This document shows positions 6,059 through 12,800 of a stretch of DNA of 12,800 nucleotides, piece after piece. The position numbers were made by a program, and so were the translations under genes. The stretch lies in contig CANRHF010000041.1 of the NCBI GenBank assembly GCA_947630345.1, positions 1 to 12,800 of the forward strand, given 5' to 3'. Below the pieces are notes generated by a model. That model saw only the letters and a program-made list of their open reading frames with translations. It made no database searches and was not told the origin of the DNA. The stretch is from an uncultured Oscillospiraceae bacterium. GTDB lineage: Bacteria > Bacillota > Clostridia > Oscillospirales > Oscillospiraceae. Position 1 is the stretch's first letter. The number at the start of each line of letters is the position of its first letter.

Positions 6059-6087
6059 ATTCACGAAAAGCGGAGAGAGGTATAAAA

Positions 6088-7122
6088 ATGGTAACAATTC
6101 GGGATGTGGCGGAGCGTGCTGGGGTCTCCCGCAGCACCGTTTCCCTGGTGCTCAATAAAAGCCCGCTGGTCAAGGAAGAGACCCGGGAGCTGGTCCTGGC
6201 GGTGATCAAGGAGATGAATTACGTCCCCAATAACAACGCCCGGGGCCTGAGCAATAAGACGATGAACAGTCTGGGCGTCATCATCATGAATGAGTCCCAG
6301 CCTTCCAACAGCTACAATTTCGACAATCACTCCGGCCTGTGCGCCTACAACATCAGCAACGGCATCATGTCCGGCCTGGCGGACACGGACTACGGCATCA
6401 TCACCGAGGCCTTCTGCTCCGTGGCGGAGCCGGACCGGCTGCCCAAGGTCATCGGGAACCGGCGGGTGGACGGGGCCTTTATCGTGGGCTCCCCCTACGC
6501 GCCGGAGCTGGTGGCCAATATGAAAAAAACGGGCATCCCCTTTGTGCTGGTGGGCGTCAACAGCTACGAGCAGGACGCCGACTCCGTCCTGGCCGACCCC
6601 GGCGAGGGCAGCGCCCTGGCCATTCGCTACCTGGTGGAGACAGGGCACAAGCGCATCTGCTTCCTCAACTGTCCCACCCGGTTCCGCTCCTACTACGTTC
6701 GGAAGCACGGCGTCGAACAGCTGGTCAAGGAGCTGGGGGTGGAATATAACCCCGAGTGGTTTTTGAGCTGCGAACACAACCAGGGCGCCAGCGCCTATAA
6801 GACCATGACGGCCTTCCTGGACACCGGGGCCCGGCCCGACGCCATCGTGGCCGCCAACGCCCCCCTGGCCCTGGGCGCCATGCGGCGGCTCCATGAGCTG
6901 GGCATCCGGGTACCGGAGGATGTGTCCATCATTCCCTACGAGGACTCGGTACTCTGCGGCTACGCCGTGCCGGCGCTGACCGCCATCAATATTCAAAAGG
7001 AAAAGCTGGGCCAGCTGGCGGCCAAACTGCTGCTGGAGCGGATGAAGGATCCGGACCGGCCCTACCAAAAAATCGTCGTACCCCCCTATATGACCTTCCG
7101 GGACAGCGTTCTGGTTCGGTAA
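6088..7122 (+). CDS. LacI-family sugar-responsive transcriptional regulator
   Basis: A 344-residue cytoplasmic DNA-binding protein. Residues 1-24 are a canonical LacI helix-turn-helix (TIRDVAERAGVSRSTVSLVL). Residues 45-58 form the hinge with the conserved leucine (L54 in NARGL) that inserts at the central CG of LacI-type operators. The rest is a periplasmic-binding-protein-like effector domain, with RVDGAFIVGS, the DPGEGSALAIRYLVETGHKRI segment and the C-terminal GIRVPEDVSIIPYEDS / PALTAINIQKEKLG signature. The effector is probably a sugar or derivative imported by the downstream transporter. The start ATG at 6088 has GAGAGG seven nt upstream. The gene opens the plus-strand locus and is followed 43 nt later by the oxidoreductase. 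An operator matching its family sits in its own promoter, implying autorepression. The family is certain; the effector is unknown. Confidence 0.95.
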   Translation: MVTIRDVAERAGVSRSTVSLVLNKSPLVKEETRELVLAVIKEMNYVPNNNARGLSNKTMNSLGVIIMNESQPSNSYNFDNHSGLCAYNISNGIMSGLADTDYGIITEAFCSVAEPDRLPKVIGNRRVDGAFIVGSPYAPELVANMKKTGIPFVLVGVNSYEQDADSVLADPGEGSALAIRYLVETGHKRICFLNCPTRFRSYYVRKHGVEQLVKELGVEYNPEWFLSCEHNQGASAYKTMTAFLDTGARPDAIVAANAPLALGAMRRLHELGIRVPEDVSIIPYEDSVLCGYAVPALTAINIQKEKLGQLAAKLLLERMKDPDRPYQKIVVPPYMTFRDSVLVR

Positions 7123-7165
7123 TCCCGGCGCGGCGGTGTCCAGAAATGTGAGGAGAATGGAAAAC

Positions 7166-8542
7166 ATGAGGAAAACCGAGGATTCTGCCCGGATCCGCCG
7201 TGCCGATGTAGTCGTCGTCGGCGGCGGGCCCAGCGGGCTGTGCGCCGCGGTGGCGGCAGCCCGGATGGGCGCGGACGTACTGGTGGTGGAGCAGAGCAAC
7301 TGCTGCGGCGGCATGGCCACACAGGGACTGGTGGGGCCGTTCATGACCTGCTACGACCGGGAAGGCAAGACCATGATCATCCGGGGCCTATTCGCGGAGA
7401 TCGTGGACCGGCTGGTGGAACGGGGCGCGGCCATCCACCCCTCCCAGGTCCGGTCCGGCACCAGCTACACCTCCTGGATCACCGTGGGCCACGACCATGT
7501 GACCCCCTTCGAGCCGGAAGGGCTCAAGCTGCTGTCAGATGAAATGCTCCAGGAGACCGGCGTCCGGGTGATGTACCACACCACATTCCTGGAACCGCTC
7601 CTGGAGGAAAACGCCATCACCGGTGTGGTGGTCTGCTCCAAAAGTGGGATCGAACGGATCGGCGCCCGGGTCGTCATCGACTGCACCGGCGACGCGGACG
7701 TGGCCTACCGCAGCGGCGTCCCCTGCGAGCTGGGCAACCAGGAGCTGGGGATCATGCAGCCGGCCACCATGTTCTTCCACATCAGCAACGTGGATTCCCA
7801 GGCGCTGGAGGCGGATATTCAGGCCAATATCTCCACCTTCCACCGGAAAAACGGAGTGAACTACCGCTCCCTCCACTGGTGGGTCAGCAAGGCCCGGGCT
7901 GCCGGGGACTGGAATCTGGAGCGGGTCAGCGTGGGCCTGTACCAGATGCCCAAAAAGGATGAGTGGTGCGTTAACACCTCCCGGATCATGGGGGTGAACA
8001 GCACCGATGTGGAGAGTCTCACCCGGGGGGAGATCACCGGCCGGGCCCAGGCGGACCAGGTCTTCCGGTTCCTGAAAAAATATGTCCCCGGCTGCGCCGA
8101 CGCCCGGCTGGTGTCCACCGCCAGCTACCTGGGCATTCGGGAGAGCCGCCATATTCAGGGCGAATACTGCCTGACGCTGGAGGATATTCTCCACGCCCAG
8201 GTCCCTGAGGACAGTATCCTGCTGTGCGCCAATTCCGTGGACGTCCACGGCCGCTTTGGCCCGGAGAGCAACGAGTATCTGCCCATTGAGGACGGCAGCT
8301 ACTACGGCGTCCCCTACCGCTGCCTGCTTCCCGTAAAGGTAGAGGGGCTGCTGGTGGCTGGGAGACCGGTGTCCGCCTGCTCCGAGGCGGCGGGCGCCAT
8401 TCGAGTGATGCCCCCCTGCATGGCCATGGGTCAGGCGGCGGGCACGGCGGCAGCGCTGGCGGTCCACAGCGGCAAGACGCCCCGGCAGATCGACGCCCAG
8501 GAGCTGCGCCGGGTCCTGAAGGAAAATGGGGCCTACCTGTAA
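7166..8542 (+). CDS. FAD-dependent oxidoreductase (FAD_oxidored family)
   Basis: A 458-residue soluble flavoprotein. Near the N-terminus lies a Rossmann fold, with VVVVGGGPSG at residues 15-24 and the acidic end VVE about 18 residues later that holds the FAD ribose. CCGGMATQG follows. The C-terminal part carries the closing FAD signature (LLVAGRPVSACSEAAGAIRV then PPCMAMGQAAGTAAALAV) typical of PF12831 proteins. I chose ATG 7166 because AGGAG at 7151-7155 is 10 nt upstream; the in-frame ATG at 7157 is only one base from it. The gene probably shares a transcript with the regulator and precedes the transporter operon. Such enzymes often accompany carbohydrate uptake genes in gut Firmicutes and may oxidise or reduce a sugar derivative, but neither substrate nor acceptor can be deduced. 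No signal peptide is present, so it acts in the cytoplasm. Confidence 0.88.
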   Translation: MRKTEDSARIRRADVVVVGGGPSGLCAAVAAARMGADVLVVEQSNCCGGMATQGLVGPFMTCYDREGKTMIIRGLFAEIVDRLVERGAAIHPSQVRSGTSYTSWITVGHDHVTPFEPEGLKLLSDEMLQETGVRVMYHTTFLEPLLEENAITGVVVCSKSGIERIGARVVIDCTGDADVAYRSGVPCELGNQELGIMQPATMFFHISNVDSQALEADIQANISTFHRKNGVNYRSLHWWVSKARAAGDWNLERVSVGLYQMPKKDEWCVNTSRIMGVNSTDVESLTRGEITGRAQADQVFRFLKKYVPGCADARLVSTASYLGIRESRHIQGEYCLTLEDILHAQVPEDSILLCANSVDVHGRFGPESNEYLPIEDGSYYGVPYRCLLPVKVEGLLVAGRPVSACSEAAGAIRVMPPCMAMGQAAGTAAALAVHSGKTPRQIDAQELRRVLKENGAYL

Positions 8543-8585
8543 TACCCCCCAACAATTCAAAAAGCCCAGGGCGGCGCGGGAAATT

Positions 8586-8601
8586 TTTAGAGCGGTCCAA
8601 T
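8586..8601. promoter_or_regulatory. LacI-type operator upstream of the sugar-binding protein gene
   Basis: TTTAGAGCGGTCCAAT matches the operator in the lacI promoter at 13 of 16 positions, including the TTTAGA half, the central CG and GGTC. It sits 86 bp upstream of the binding-protein ATG. Unlike at the other two promoters, no -10 follows it directly and no convincing -35/-10 pair is visible in the gap. The exact promoter remains unplaced. Confidence 0.65.
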
Positions 8602-8603
8602 AG

Positions 8604-8630
8604 TTTTTTCAGCACTTTTTGTGCAAAAAA
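8604..8630. repeat. A/T-flanked hairpin before the transporter operon
   Basis: GCAC (8612-8615) and GTGC (8621-8624) pair around TTTTT, flanked by TTTTTT (8604-8609) and AAAAAA (8625-8630) that can extend the stem past a two-base bulge. It may be a weak terminator for the upstream oxidoreductase transcript, an mRNA 5' structure, or a bent AT-rich promoter element. Its purpose is unclear. Confidence 0.35.
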
Positions 8631-8687
8631 CAACGTATTCAACGGGTATTTCCCCGCTGAAATAAAATTTATTTAGGAGGAGAAACA

Positions 8688-10151
8688 ATGAAGAAATTTT
8701 TTGCGATGATCCTTGTGGCCGTGATGGTCATCGGGATGCTGGCCGGCTGCGGTCCTACCGGTCAGACCGAGACACAGCCCCCCAAGGGCACCGAAGGCAG
8801 CAAGCAGACCGAGGCCCCCAAGGATACCCAGGGCAGCACCCAGGGCGCCGAGCCCCCCGCTGACGCGGATCCCCTGCGGGACTGGATCCTGGAGGAGGAC
8901 GCCTCCATCAGCGGCACCGTCAACTTCTGGGTCCCCTTTAAGGGCAACCAGGGCATGGACGACATGATCGCCGAGTTCAACACCGTCTATCCCAACATCA
9001 CCGTCAACCTCAACACCTACAACAACAACTCCGACGGCAACCTCTCCGTCAACGCCGCCATCATCGCCGGCGGCCAGGTAGACGTTCTGGCCTCCTTTGG
9101 CCTGAACCAGACCTACAAGCGCTGGGAGAACAACCTGTACATGGATCTGACCGACAAGCTGGCCGAGGAGCACATCGACCTGGTCACTAACTGGGGCACT
9201 GACGTGTATAAGTACGACGGCAAGGTCTACACCCTGCCCAACGGCGGCCAGTGCGACTACATCAACATCAACATGACCGCCTGGAATGAGGCCGGTCTGG
9301 GCGAGCTGCCCACCGAATGGACCTGGGACGAGTACCTGGAGGCCTGCAAGGCCATGACCAAGGTGGACGAGAACGGCAACGTGCTGGTCTACGGCGGCTC
9401 CGACGCCCACTCCGTCCAGTACTTCACCTACCCGGTGTATCAGGTCTACGGCAAGGACAACTACTACAACCAGGACGGCACCGCCTCCTCCTTCGACTCC
9501 GAGCTGGTCATCAAGTCCCTGGAGCGGGAGCTGAAGGCCGAGCTGGAGGACAAGATCTGGTTCCCCAAGGCCACCTACCGGTCCGATAACCTGAACACCA
9601 TCCAGCCCTTCACCCAGGGCAAGACCGCTTCCGCCAACAGCCAGATCATCTACCGCAGCATCCGGGACACCGAAAACTACCCCGTGGACTTCATCACCGG
9701 CTTCGCCCCCTATCCCACCGAGGAGAAGGGCCAGACCAACTACTGCGCCGGCACCTATGTGTTCAGCCATGTGGGCATCGCCACCGGCTGTCAGGATGTG
9801 GACGCCGCCTGGGCCTTCACCAAGTGGTACGCCACCTACGGCTCCAAATACCTGGCCATCGCCGGCCACGCCGCCGTGTGGAAGGGCACCGAGAATGACG
9901 ACCTGGTCAGCCTGATCTTCGGCTCTGAGGAAGAGGCCGCCAAGCTCATCGATGTGGAGAGCTTCAAGCGGGTGGTGGGCCGCACCGACCTGCCCACCCA
10001 TGTGGACACCGTTCTGACCGCTTACGACGATGTGGTGAGCACCCTGACCGAGTACGGAATGTATGCCCTGAACGGCGAGATGTCCGCCCGGGAGGCCATG
10101 GAAGAAGCCGCCGAAATCGCCAACGATTATATTGCCCGGGAAGCCGGTTAA
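8688..10151 (+). CDS. Sugar ABC transporter substrate-binding lipoprotein
   Basis: A 487-residue extracellular, membrane-anchored solute-binding protein of the family 1 sugar-binding group (MalE-like). Residues 1-20 are a lipoprotein signal peptide (MKKFFAMILVAVMVIGMLAG) and C21 follows a LAGC lipobox. Residues 22-65 are a Gln/Thr/Pro/Glu-rich linker, keeping the binding domain away from the membrane. The mature domain begins around SGTVNFWVPFKGNQGMDDMI and contains an EFNTVYPNITVNL segment typical of these proteins. Many Trp/Tyr residues would stack on sugar rings. The start has an excellent AGGAGG (8675-8680) seven nt upstream, implying high expression. Codon use is strongly biased to C-ending codons, also fitting abundance. 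It delivers ligand to the two permeases downstream. An operator lies 86 bp upstream. The ligand is not identifiable from sequence alone. Confidence 0.95.
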   Translation: MKKFFAMILVAVMVIGMLAGCGPTGQTETQPPKGTEGSKQTEAPKDTQGSTQGAEPPADADPLRDWILEEDASISGTVNFWVPFKGNQGMDDMIAEFNTVYPNITVNLNTYNNNSDGNLSVNAAIIAGGQVDVLASFGLNQTYKRWENNLYMDLTDKLAEEHIDLVTNWGTDVYKYDGKVYTLPNGGQCDYININMTAWNEAGLGELPTEWTWDEYLEACKAMTKVDENGNVLVYGGSDAHSVQYFTYPVYQVYGKDNYYNQDGTASSFDSELVIKSLERELKAELEDKIWFPKATYRSDNLNTIQPFTQGKTASANSQIIYRSIRDTENYPVDFITGFAPYPTEEKGQTNYCAGTYVFSHVGIATGCQDVDAAWAFTKWYATYGSKYLAIAGHAAVWKGTENDDLVSLIFGSEEEAAKLIDVESFKRVVGRTDLPTHVDTVLTAYDDVVSTLTEYGMYALNGEMSAREAMEEAAEIANDYIAREAG

Positions 10152-10180
10152 TATTGTCTTTCCATATTGTAAATTCCAGT

Positions 10181-10212
10181 GGACCGGGGCCCGTCCAAGC
10201 GGGTCCCGGTCC
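10181..10212 (+). repeat. Intercistronic 13-bp hairpin between binding-protein and permease genes
   Basis: Arms 10181-10193 and 10200-10212 pair over 13 positions (one G-U) around TCCAAG, a very stable GC-rich stem. No T-run follows. It lies 29 nt after the binding-protein stop and 34 nt before the permease start. Comparable hairpins in sugar transporter operons stabilise the upstream mRNA or partly terminate, raising binding protein over membrane subunits. This role is inferred from position. Confidence 0.65.
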
Positions 10213-10246
10213 GCAGTAAGCCACTTCCCAGAAAAGAGGTAGCGAT

Positions 10247-11182
10247 ATGTCAAAGATCCTTTCCAAAACCGACGCCTCCGACACCCGGCGGCTGAAACAT
10301 CAGCAGCAGCGCAACGAGAATATCATCGGCTATGTATTCGTCACGCCGGCGCTGCTGGCATTTCTGATGTTTATTGCCTTTCCCTTCTTCTTTTCCCTGT
10401 TTCTGTCTCTGACGGAGTGGAACTTCCTCTCCGGTATCCAAAACTTAAAATTTGTGGGCCTGGAGAATTTCCGGGAACTGCTGCGGGACCGGCGGTTCGG
10501 CAAGGCCTTCGTCAACACCTTCACCTACGCCATGGCCACCGTACCCACCTCCATTCTGATTGCCCTGGTCCTGGCCTACCTGCTCAACGGCAAGGTCTAC
10601 GGAAAGAAGCTGCTGCGGCTGTTCTTCTTCATCCCCTATATTTCCAGCGCCGTGGCCCTGTCCGCCGTGTTCAAATTCATGTTCCGGGAGGACGGCATCA
10701 TCAATAACGTGCTGATGAGCCTGCACATCGTCACCTCCCCGGTCAAGTGGTTCACCAACCCCCAGCTCAACAAGGTGCCCATTGTCTTGCTACTGATCTG
10801 GACCGCCATCGGCTATGAGCTGATCATTTACATGGCGGCCCTGCAAAACATCCCCAAGAGCCTCCTGGAGGCCTCCGAGCTGGACGGCGCCACCGGGTTC
10901 CGGCAGTTCGTCCACATCACCTTCCCCCTGATCTCCCCCACCACCTTCTATCTGGTGATCGTCCGGCTGATCAGCGCGTTCAAGGTCTTCTCCGCCATCG
11001 ATGTGATGACCCTGGGCTCCAAAGCCCTGGACAACACCTCCATGGTGGTGCAGATCTACGATGAAGCCTTTACCAAGTACAATTTCGGCTACGCCTCCGC
11101 CGAGGCGGTGGTGCTTTTCGCCGTGATCCTCATCATCACCCTCATCAACTTCTGGGGACAGAAGAAATGGGTCCACTACTAA
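10247..11182 (+). CDS. Sugar ABC transporter permease, MalF/UgpA type
   Basis: A 311-residue integral membrane subunit of the carbohydrate-uptake transporter-1 family. A charged cytoplasmic N-terminus (1-25) is followed by six predicted helices, beginning with IIGYVFVTPALLAFLMFIAF. The EAA loop that docks the ATPase is intact: E208, A209, D213, G214, A215, then F221, I224, P227 and P231. Start ATG 10247 has AGAGGT about 7 nt upstream. It forms one half of the membrane channel, with the next gene as its partner. It probably lies in one operon with the binding protein, but behind a stable hairpin that may lower its expression. No ATPase gene is adjacent, as is common in Firmicutes that share one MsmK/MsmX-type ATPase among several sugar importers. 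Confidence 0.95.
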   Translation: MSKILSKTDASDTRRLKHQQQRNENIIGYVFVTPALLAFLMFIAFPFFFSLFLSLTEWNFLSGIQNLKFVGLENFRELLRDRRFGKAFVNTFTYAMATVPTSILIALVLAYLLNGKVYGKKLLRLFFFIPYISSAVALSAVFKFMFREDGIINNVLMSLHIVTSPVKWFTNPQLNKVPIVLLLIWTAIGYELIIYMAALQNIPKSLLEASELDGATGFRQFVHITFPLISPTTFYLVIVRLISAFKVFSAIDVMTLGSKALDNTSMVVQIYDEAFTKYNFGYASAEAVVLFAVILIITLINFWGQKKWVHY

Positions 11183-11197
11183 AAAGGAGGACGGGCT

Positions 11198-12031
11198 ATG
11201 AAAAAGCAAAAAATCGCCAAGGCGCTGCTGGTCACTCTGATCATCGCGCTGCTGGGCGTACTGTTCATGATTCCTCTGGTGTGGATGGTGCTGTCCTCCC
11301 TAAAGAACGCCAACGAGGTCTTCGCCACCGAGTTCCACTGGCTCCCGGCGGAGTTCCGCTGGTCTAACTATGTGGAGGTCTGGACCAGTAAGGATATGAG
11401 CCTGGTCCAGGCGTATCTCAATTCCTTCTTCATCGTGGTCTTCGCCACCATCGGCCAGCTGGTCATCGCGGCCTACGCCGCCTTTGCCTTCGCCAAGATC
11501 AATTTCAAGGGGAAGAATTTTATCTTCATGCTCTTCCTCTCCTCCATGATGATCCCCACCCAGGTCACCATCATCCCCCGGTTCATGATGTTCAAGGAAA
11601 TGGGGCTGTACAACAAGCTCTTTTCCATCATCCTGCCCTCCTGGTTCGGCGCCACCGCCATCTTCATGCTCCGCCAGTTCTTCATGGGCCTGCCGGATGA
11701 TCTGATGGACGCGGCGAAAATCGACGGGGCCGGATATCTGCGGATCTTCCACACCATCATGCTCCCCCTGACGAAACCTGCCATGGTGTCGCTGATCGTG
11801 CTGAGCTTCATCGCCAGCTGGAACGAGTACCTCTCCCCCATGATCTTCCTGACGGAGAAAACCAAGTACACCGTAGCCCAGGCCATCCGGTGGTATCTGC
11901 TGGATCAGCTGTCCCGGTACGACCTGACCATGGCCTGCGCCACCAGCGCCATTGTGCCGGTGATCATTTTGTTCATCGTCTGCCAGAAATATTTTGTGGA
12001 AGGGATTGCCACTTCCGGCTTAAAGGGTTAA
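11198..12031 (+). CDS. Sugar ABC transporter permease, MalG/UgpE type
   Basis: A 277-residue second membrane subunit of the same importer. It starts MKKQKIAKALLVTLIIALLG with the first helix and has six predicted spans. The region VQAYLNSFFIVVFATIGQL is characteristic of MalG-type proteins. The EAA loop is present: D171-A172-A173, D176-G177-A178, then F184, I187, P190 and P194. AGGAGG at 11185-11190 lies seven nt before the ATG, and only 15 nt separate it from the previous stop, so co-translation is expected. It pairs with the MalF-type permease as a heterodimer and hands sugar to the cytoplasm. Its stop at 12029-12031 is one base from the next ATG, tying the esterase to the transport operon. 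Confidence 0.95.
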   Translation: MKKQKIAKALLVTLIIALLGVLFMIPLVWMVLSSLKNANEVFATEFHWLPAEFRWSNYVEVWTSKDMSLVQAYLNSFFIVVFATIGQLVIAAYAAFAFAKINFKGKNFIFMLFLSSMMIPTQVTIIPRFMMFKEMGLYNKLFSIILPSWFGATAIFMLRQFFMGLPDDLMDAAKIDGAGYLRIFHTIMLPLTKPAMVSLIVLSFIASWNEYLSPMIFLTEKTKYTVAQAIRWYLLDQLSRYDLTMACATSAIVPVIILFIVCQKYFVEGIATSGLKG

Positions 12032-12032
12032 A

Positions 12033-12710
12033 ATGGATACCAGAAAAAACATTCTCTGCTTTGGCGACTCCAATACCTGGGGCTGCATCCCCCGCTGGGC
12101 CGAATCCACCGTGCCCTCGGAGCGGTATGACGAGTCCATCCGCTGGCCCATGGTCCTGCAAAAGGACTTGGGCCCGGACTACAAGATCATTGAGGAGGGC
12201 CTGGGGGGCCGGACCACCATCTATCCGCCTCCCGCCGCCCCCTGGAAATGCGGGGAGCCCTATCTGGTGCCCTGCCTGTTCACCCACCGGCCCCTGGACC
12301 TGGTGATCATGATGCTGGGGACCAACGATCTGCAAAAGGTCCATCAGCCGCCCCTGGAAAAGCTGGGGGACGGCGTCCGCCGTCTGGTGGCCCTGATCCG
12401 GGAGAATCCCAACTGCGGCCGGGGCCAGGCGGCTCCCCGGATCCTGCTCATCGCCCCCACCTACATCCAGCCCTCCAGCCCGGAGGGGCGGGTGCTGGTG
12501 TACCCCAAATTCAATGGGGACGTGGGCCGGCGCCTGAGCCTGGCCTTCCCGGAGGTCTACGGGAAGATTGCCCAGGAGCTGGGCTGCGATTTCCTGGACG
12601 CTTCCCAGTATGCCCAGCCCAGCGTGGCCGACGGGGTCCACTTCACCCCGGAGGCCCACATTCAGCTGGGCCACGCCGTGGCGGCGTATATCAAGACCCA
12701 CATTTTCTGA
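12033..12710 (+). CDS. SGNH/GDSL-fold esterase, MsAcT/arylesterase-like
   Basis: A 225-residue cytoplasmic hydrolase without a signal peptide. Block I is FGDSNTWG (nucleophile S13), block II is EEGLGGRTT (G58 region), block III is MLGTNDL (N98), and block V is DGVHF (D200, H203). The Ser-Asp-His set is therefore complete. By memory of the family, the spacing and the phrases ILCFGDS-TWG, IEEGL-RTT and PLDLVI-MLGTND resemble the mycobacterial acyltransferase/esterase MsAcT and related carbohydrate or aryl esterases. It probably removes acetyl or other short acyl groups. It begins one base after the permease stop with no ribosome site of its own stronger than AAAGG, so translational coupling is likely. 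Its place in the operon suggests that the imported sugar carries acyl groups. The substrate is inferred, not shown. Confidence 0.88.
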   Translation: MDTRKNILCFGDSNTWGCIPRWAESTVPSERYDESIRWPMVLQKDLGPDYKIIEEGLGGRTTIYPPPAAPWKCGEPYLVPCLFTHRPLDLVIMMLGTNDLQKVHQPPLEKLGDGVRRLVALIRENPNCGRGQAAPRILLIAPTYIQPSSPEGRVLVYPKFNGDVGRRLSLAFPEVYGKIAQELGCDFLDASQYAQPSVADGVHFTPEAHIQLGHAVAAYIKTHIF

Positions 12711-12728
12711 CATTGGGAGGCGGAGGCC

Positions 12729-12800
12729 ATGACCATTCGGCTGGACAGCCCCATTTACCGGGGCCTGACAAGGGTATTCGACGCGGCGCTGATCACCGTC
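12729..12800 (+). CDS. YesL/DUF624-like membrane protein (N-terminus only, cut by window)
   Basis: An open frame of 24 codons from ATG 12729 runs off the window. GGGAGG at 12715-12720 is 8 nt upstream, with another GGAGG closer in. The visible start, MTIRLDSPIYRGLTRVFDAA, followed by a hydrophobic run, resembles the beginning of YesL-type (DUF624) membrane proteins. These are common partners of sugar ABC transporters in Firmicutes and have no settled function. The gap after the esterase stop is 18 nt, so it continues the operon. Only the first 24 residues are visible, so the assignment is tentative. Confidence 0.6.
   Translation, partial: MTIRLDSPIYRGLTRVFDAALITV

Larger units (their letters stand above)
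5910..6087 (+). other. Long structured 5' leader of the regulator mRNA
   Basis: The leader holds a perfect 8-bp hairpin (6005-6012 with 6019-6026, loop AAGCAC). Competing partners also exist. CGTGCTTGC at 5934-5942 is a perfect 9-nt complement of 6011-6019, which overlaps that hairpin's loop and inner stem. CTGCC at 5984-5988 can pair with GGCAG at either 5970-5974 or 6030-6034. Mutually exclusive pairings are the mark of an attenuator or cis-regulatory RNA. There is no T-tract terminator, and I do not recognise a known riboswitch. Confidence 0.35.

Noticed and set aside
5610..6087. Catabolite-repression (cre) site in the divergent control region
   Set aside because: I looked for the WTGNAARCGNWWWCA pattern here and around 8590 and found no acceptable match.
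6061..7344. Long minus-strand open frame opposite the LacI gene
   Set aside because: The composition is that of an antisense shadow of a GC-rich gene. The plus frame has unmistakable LacI motifs.
8543..8603. Intrinsic terminator after the oxidoreductase gene
   Set aside because: CCC/GGG pairing before ATTTTT is only three base pairs and the flanks mismatch, so no terminator is called.
10205..10213. CGGTCC in the intercistronic hairpin as another LacI-type box
   Set aside because: It lacks the AAW end of the box and is fully explained as one arm of the 13-bp stem.
8673..10253. Very long open frame on the minus strand opposite the sugar-binding protein gene
   Set aside because: It is a by-product of C-ending codons on the plus strand. 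Its product is Gly/Val/Leu/His-rich with no recognisable domain, whereas the plus strand encodes a clear lipoprotein with an ideal RBS.

Overview
The window looks like chromosomal DNA from a GC-rich, Gram-positive gut Clostridium relative (Oscillospiraceae-like). The reasons are near-consensus AGGAGG ribosome binding sites, strongly G/C-ending codons, a FIVAR/LamG-type protein with a sortase-like tail, a lipoprotein-dependent sugar ABC transporter and a YesL-type gene. The taxonomic call is inference; no rRNA or tRNA is present.

Left region (1-3360): the 3' end of one proton/sodium-translocating complex I-type membrane subunit (1-845) overlaps a second, complete paralogue (842-2824). A small XRE-type repressor gene (2981-3310) follows. 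It has its own promoter, a hairpin over the predicted transcription start and a strong terminator at 3317-3359.

Middle region (3360-6087): a minus-strand gene (5609-3630) encodes a LamG - FIVAR-like - calcineurin-type metallophosphoesterase. It has no signal peptide. Directly after its TAA stop, in the same frame, is a stretch resembling a sortase sorting signal (3629-3522). The gene reads away from a 478-bp divergent control region, which contains two sigma-A-type promoters and several copies of a CGGTCYAAW box.

Right region (6088-12800): a plus-strand carbohydrate locus containing a LacI-family regulator, an FAD-dependent oxidoreductase, a sugar-binding lipoprotein, two MalF/MalG-type permeases, an SGNH-fold esterase resembling the MsAcT group, and the start of a YesL/DUF624-type membrane protein. 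No transport ATPase or glycoside hydrolase lies within the window. A housekeeping MsmK-type ATPase probably energises the importer.

The main unifying observation is a repeated LacI-like operator with a central CG. The best copies are 5881-5896, inside the lacI promoter spacer, and 8586-8601, upstream of the binding-protein gene. A half-site at the same position relative to -10 lies inside the consensus promoter of the phosphoesterase, and weaker copies lie at 5911-5926, 6043-6058, 5640-5648 and 3427-3442. This suggests one regulator controls uptake, the oxidoreductase and the divergent phosphoesterase. The imported substrate cannot be read from the sequence. I found no CRISPR array, insertion sequence, phage gene or clearly new defence-type system; the interest lies in the regulon and in the phosphoesterase that appears to have lost its export signals.
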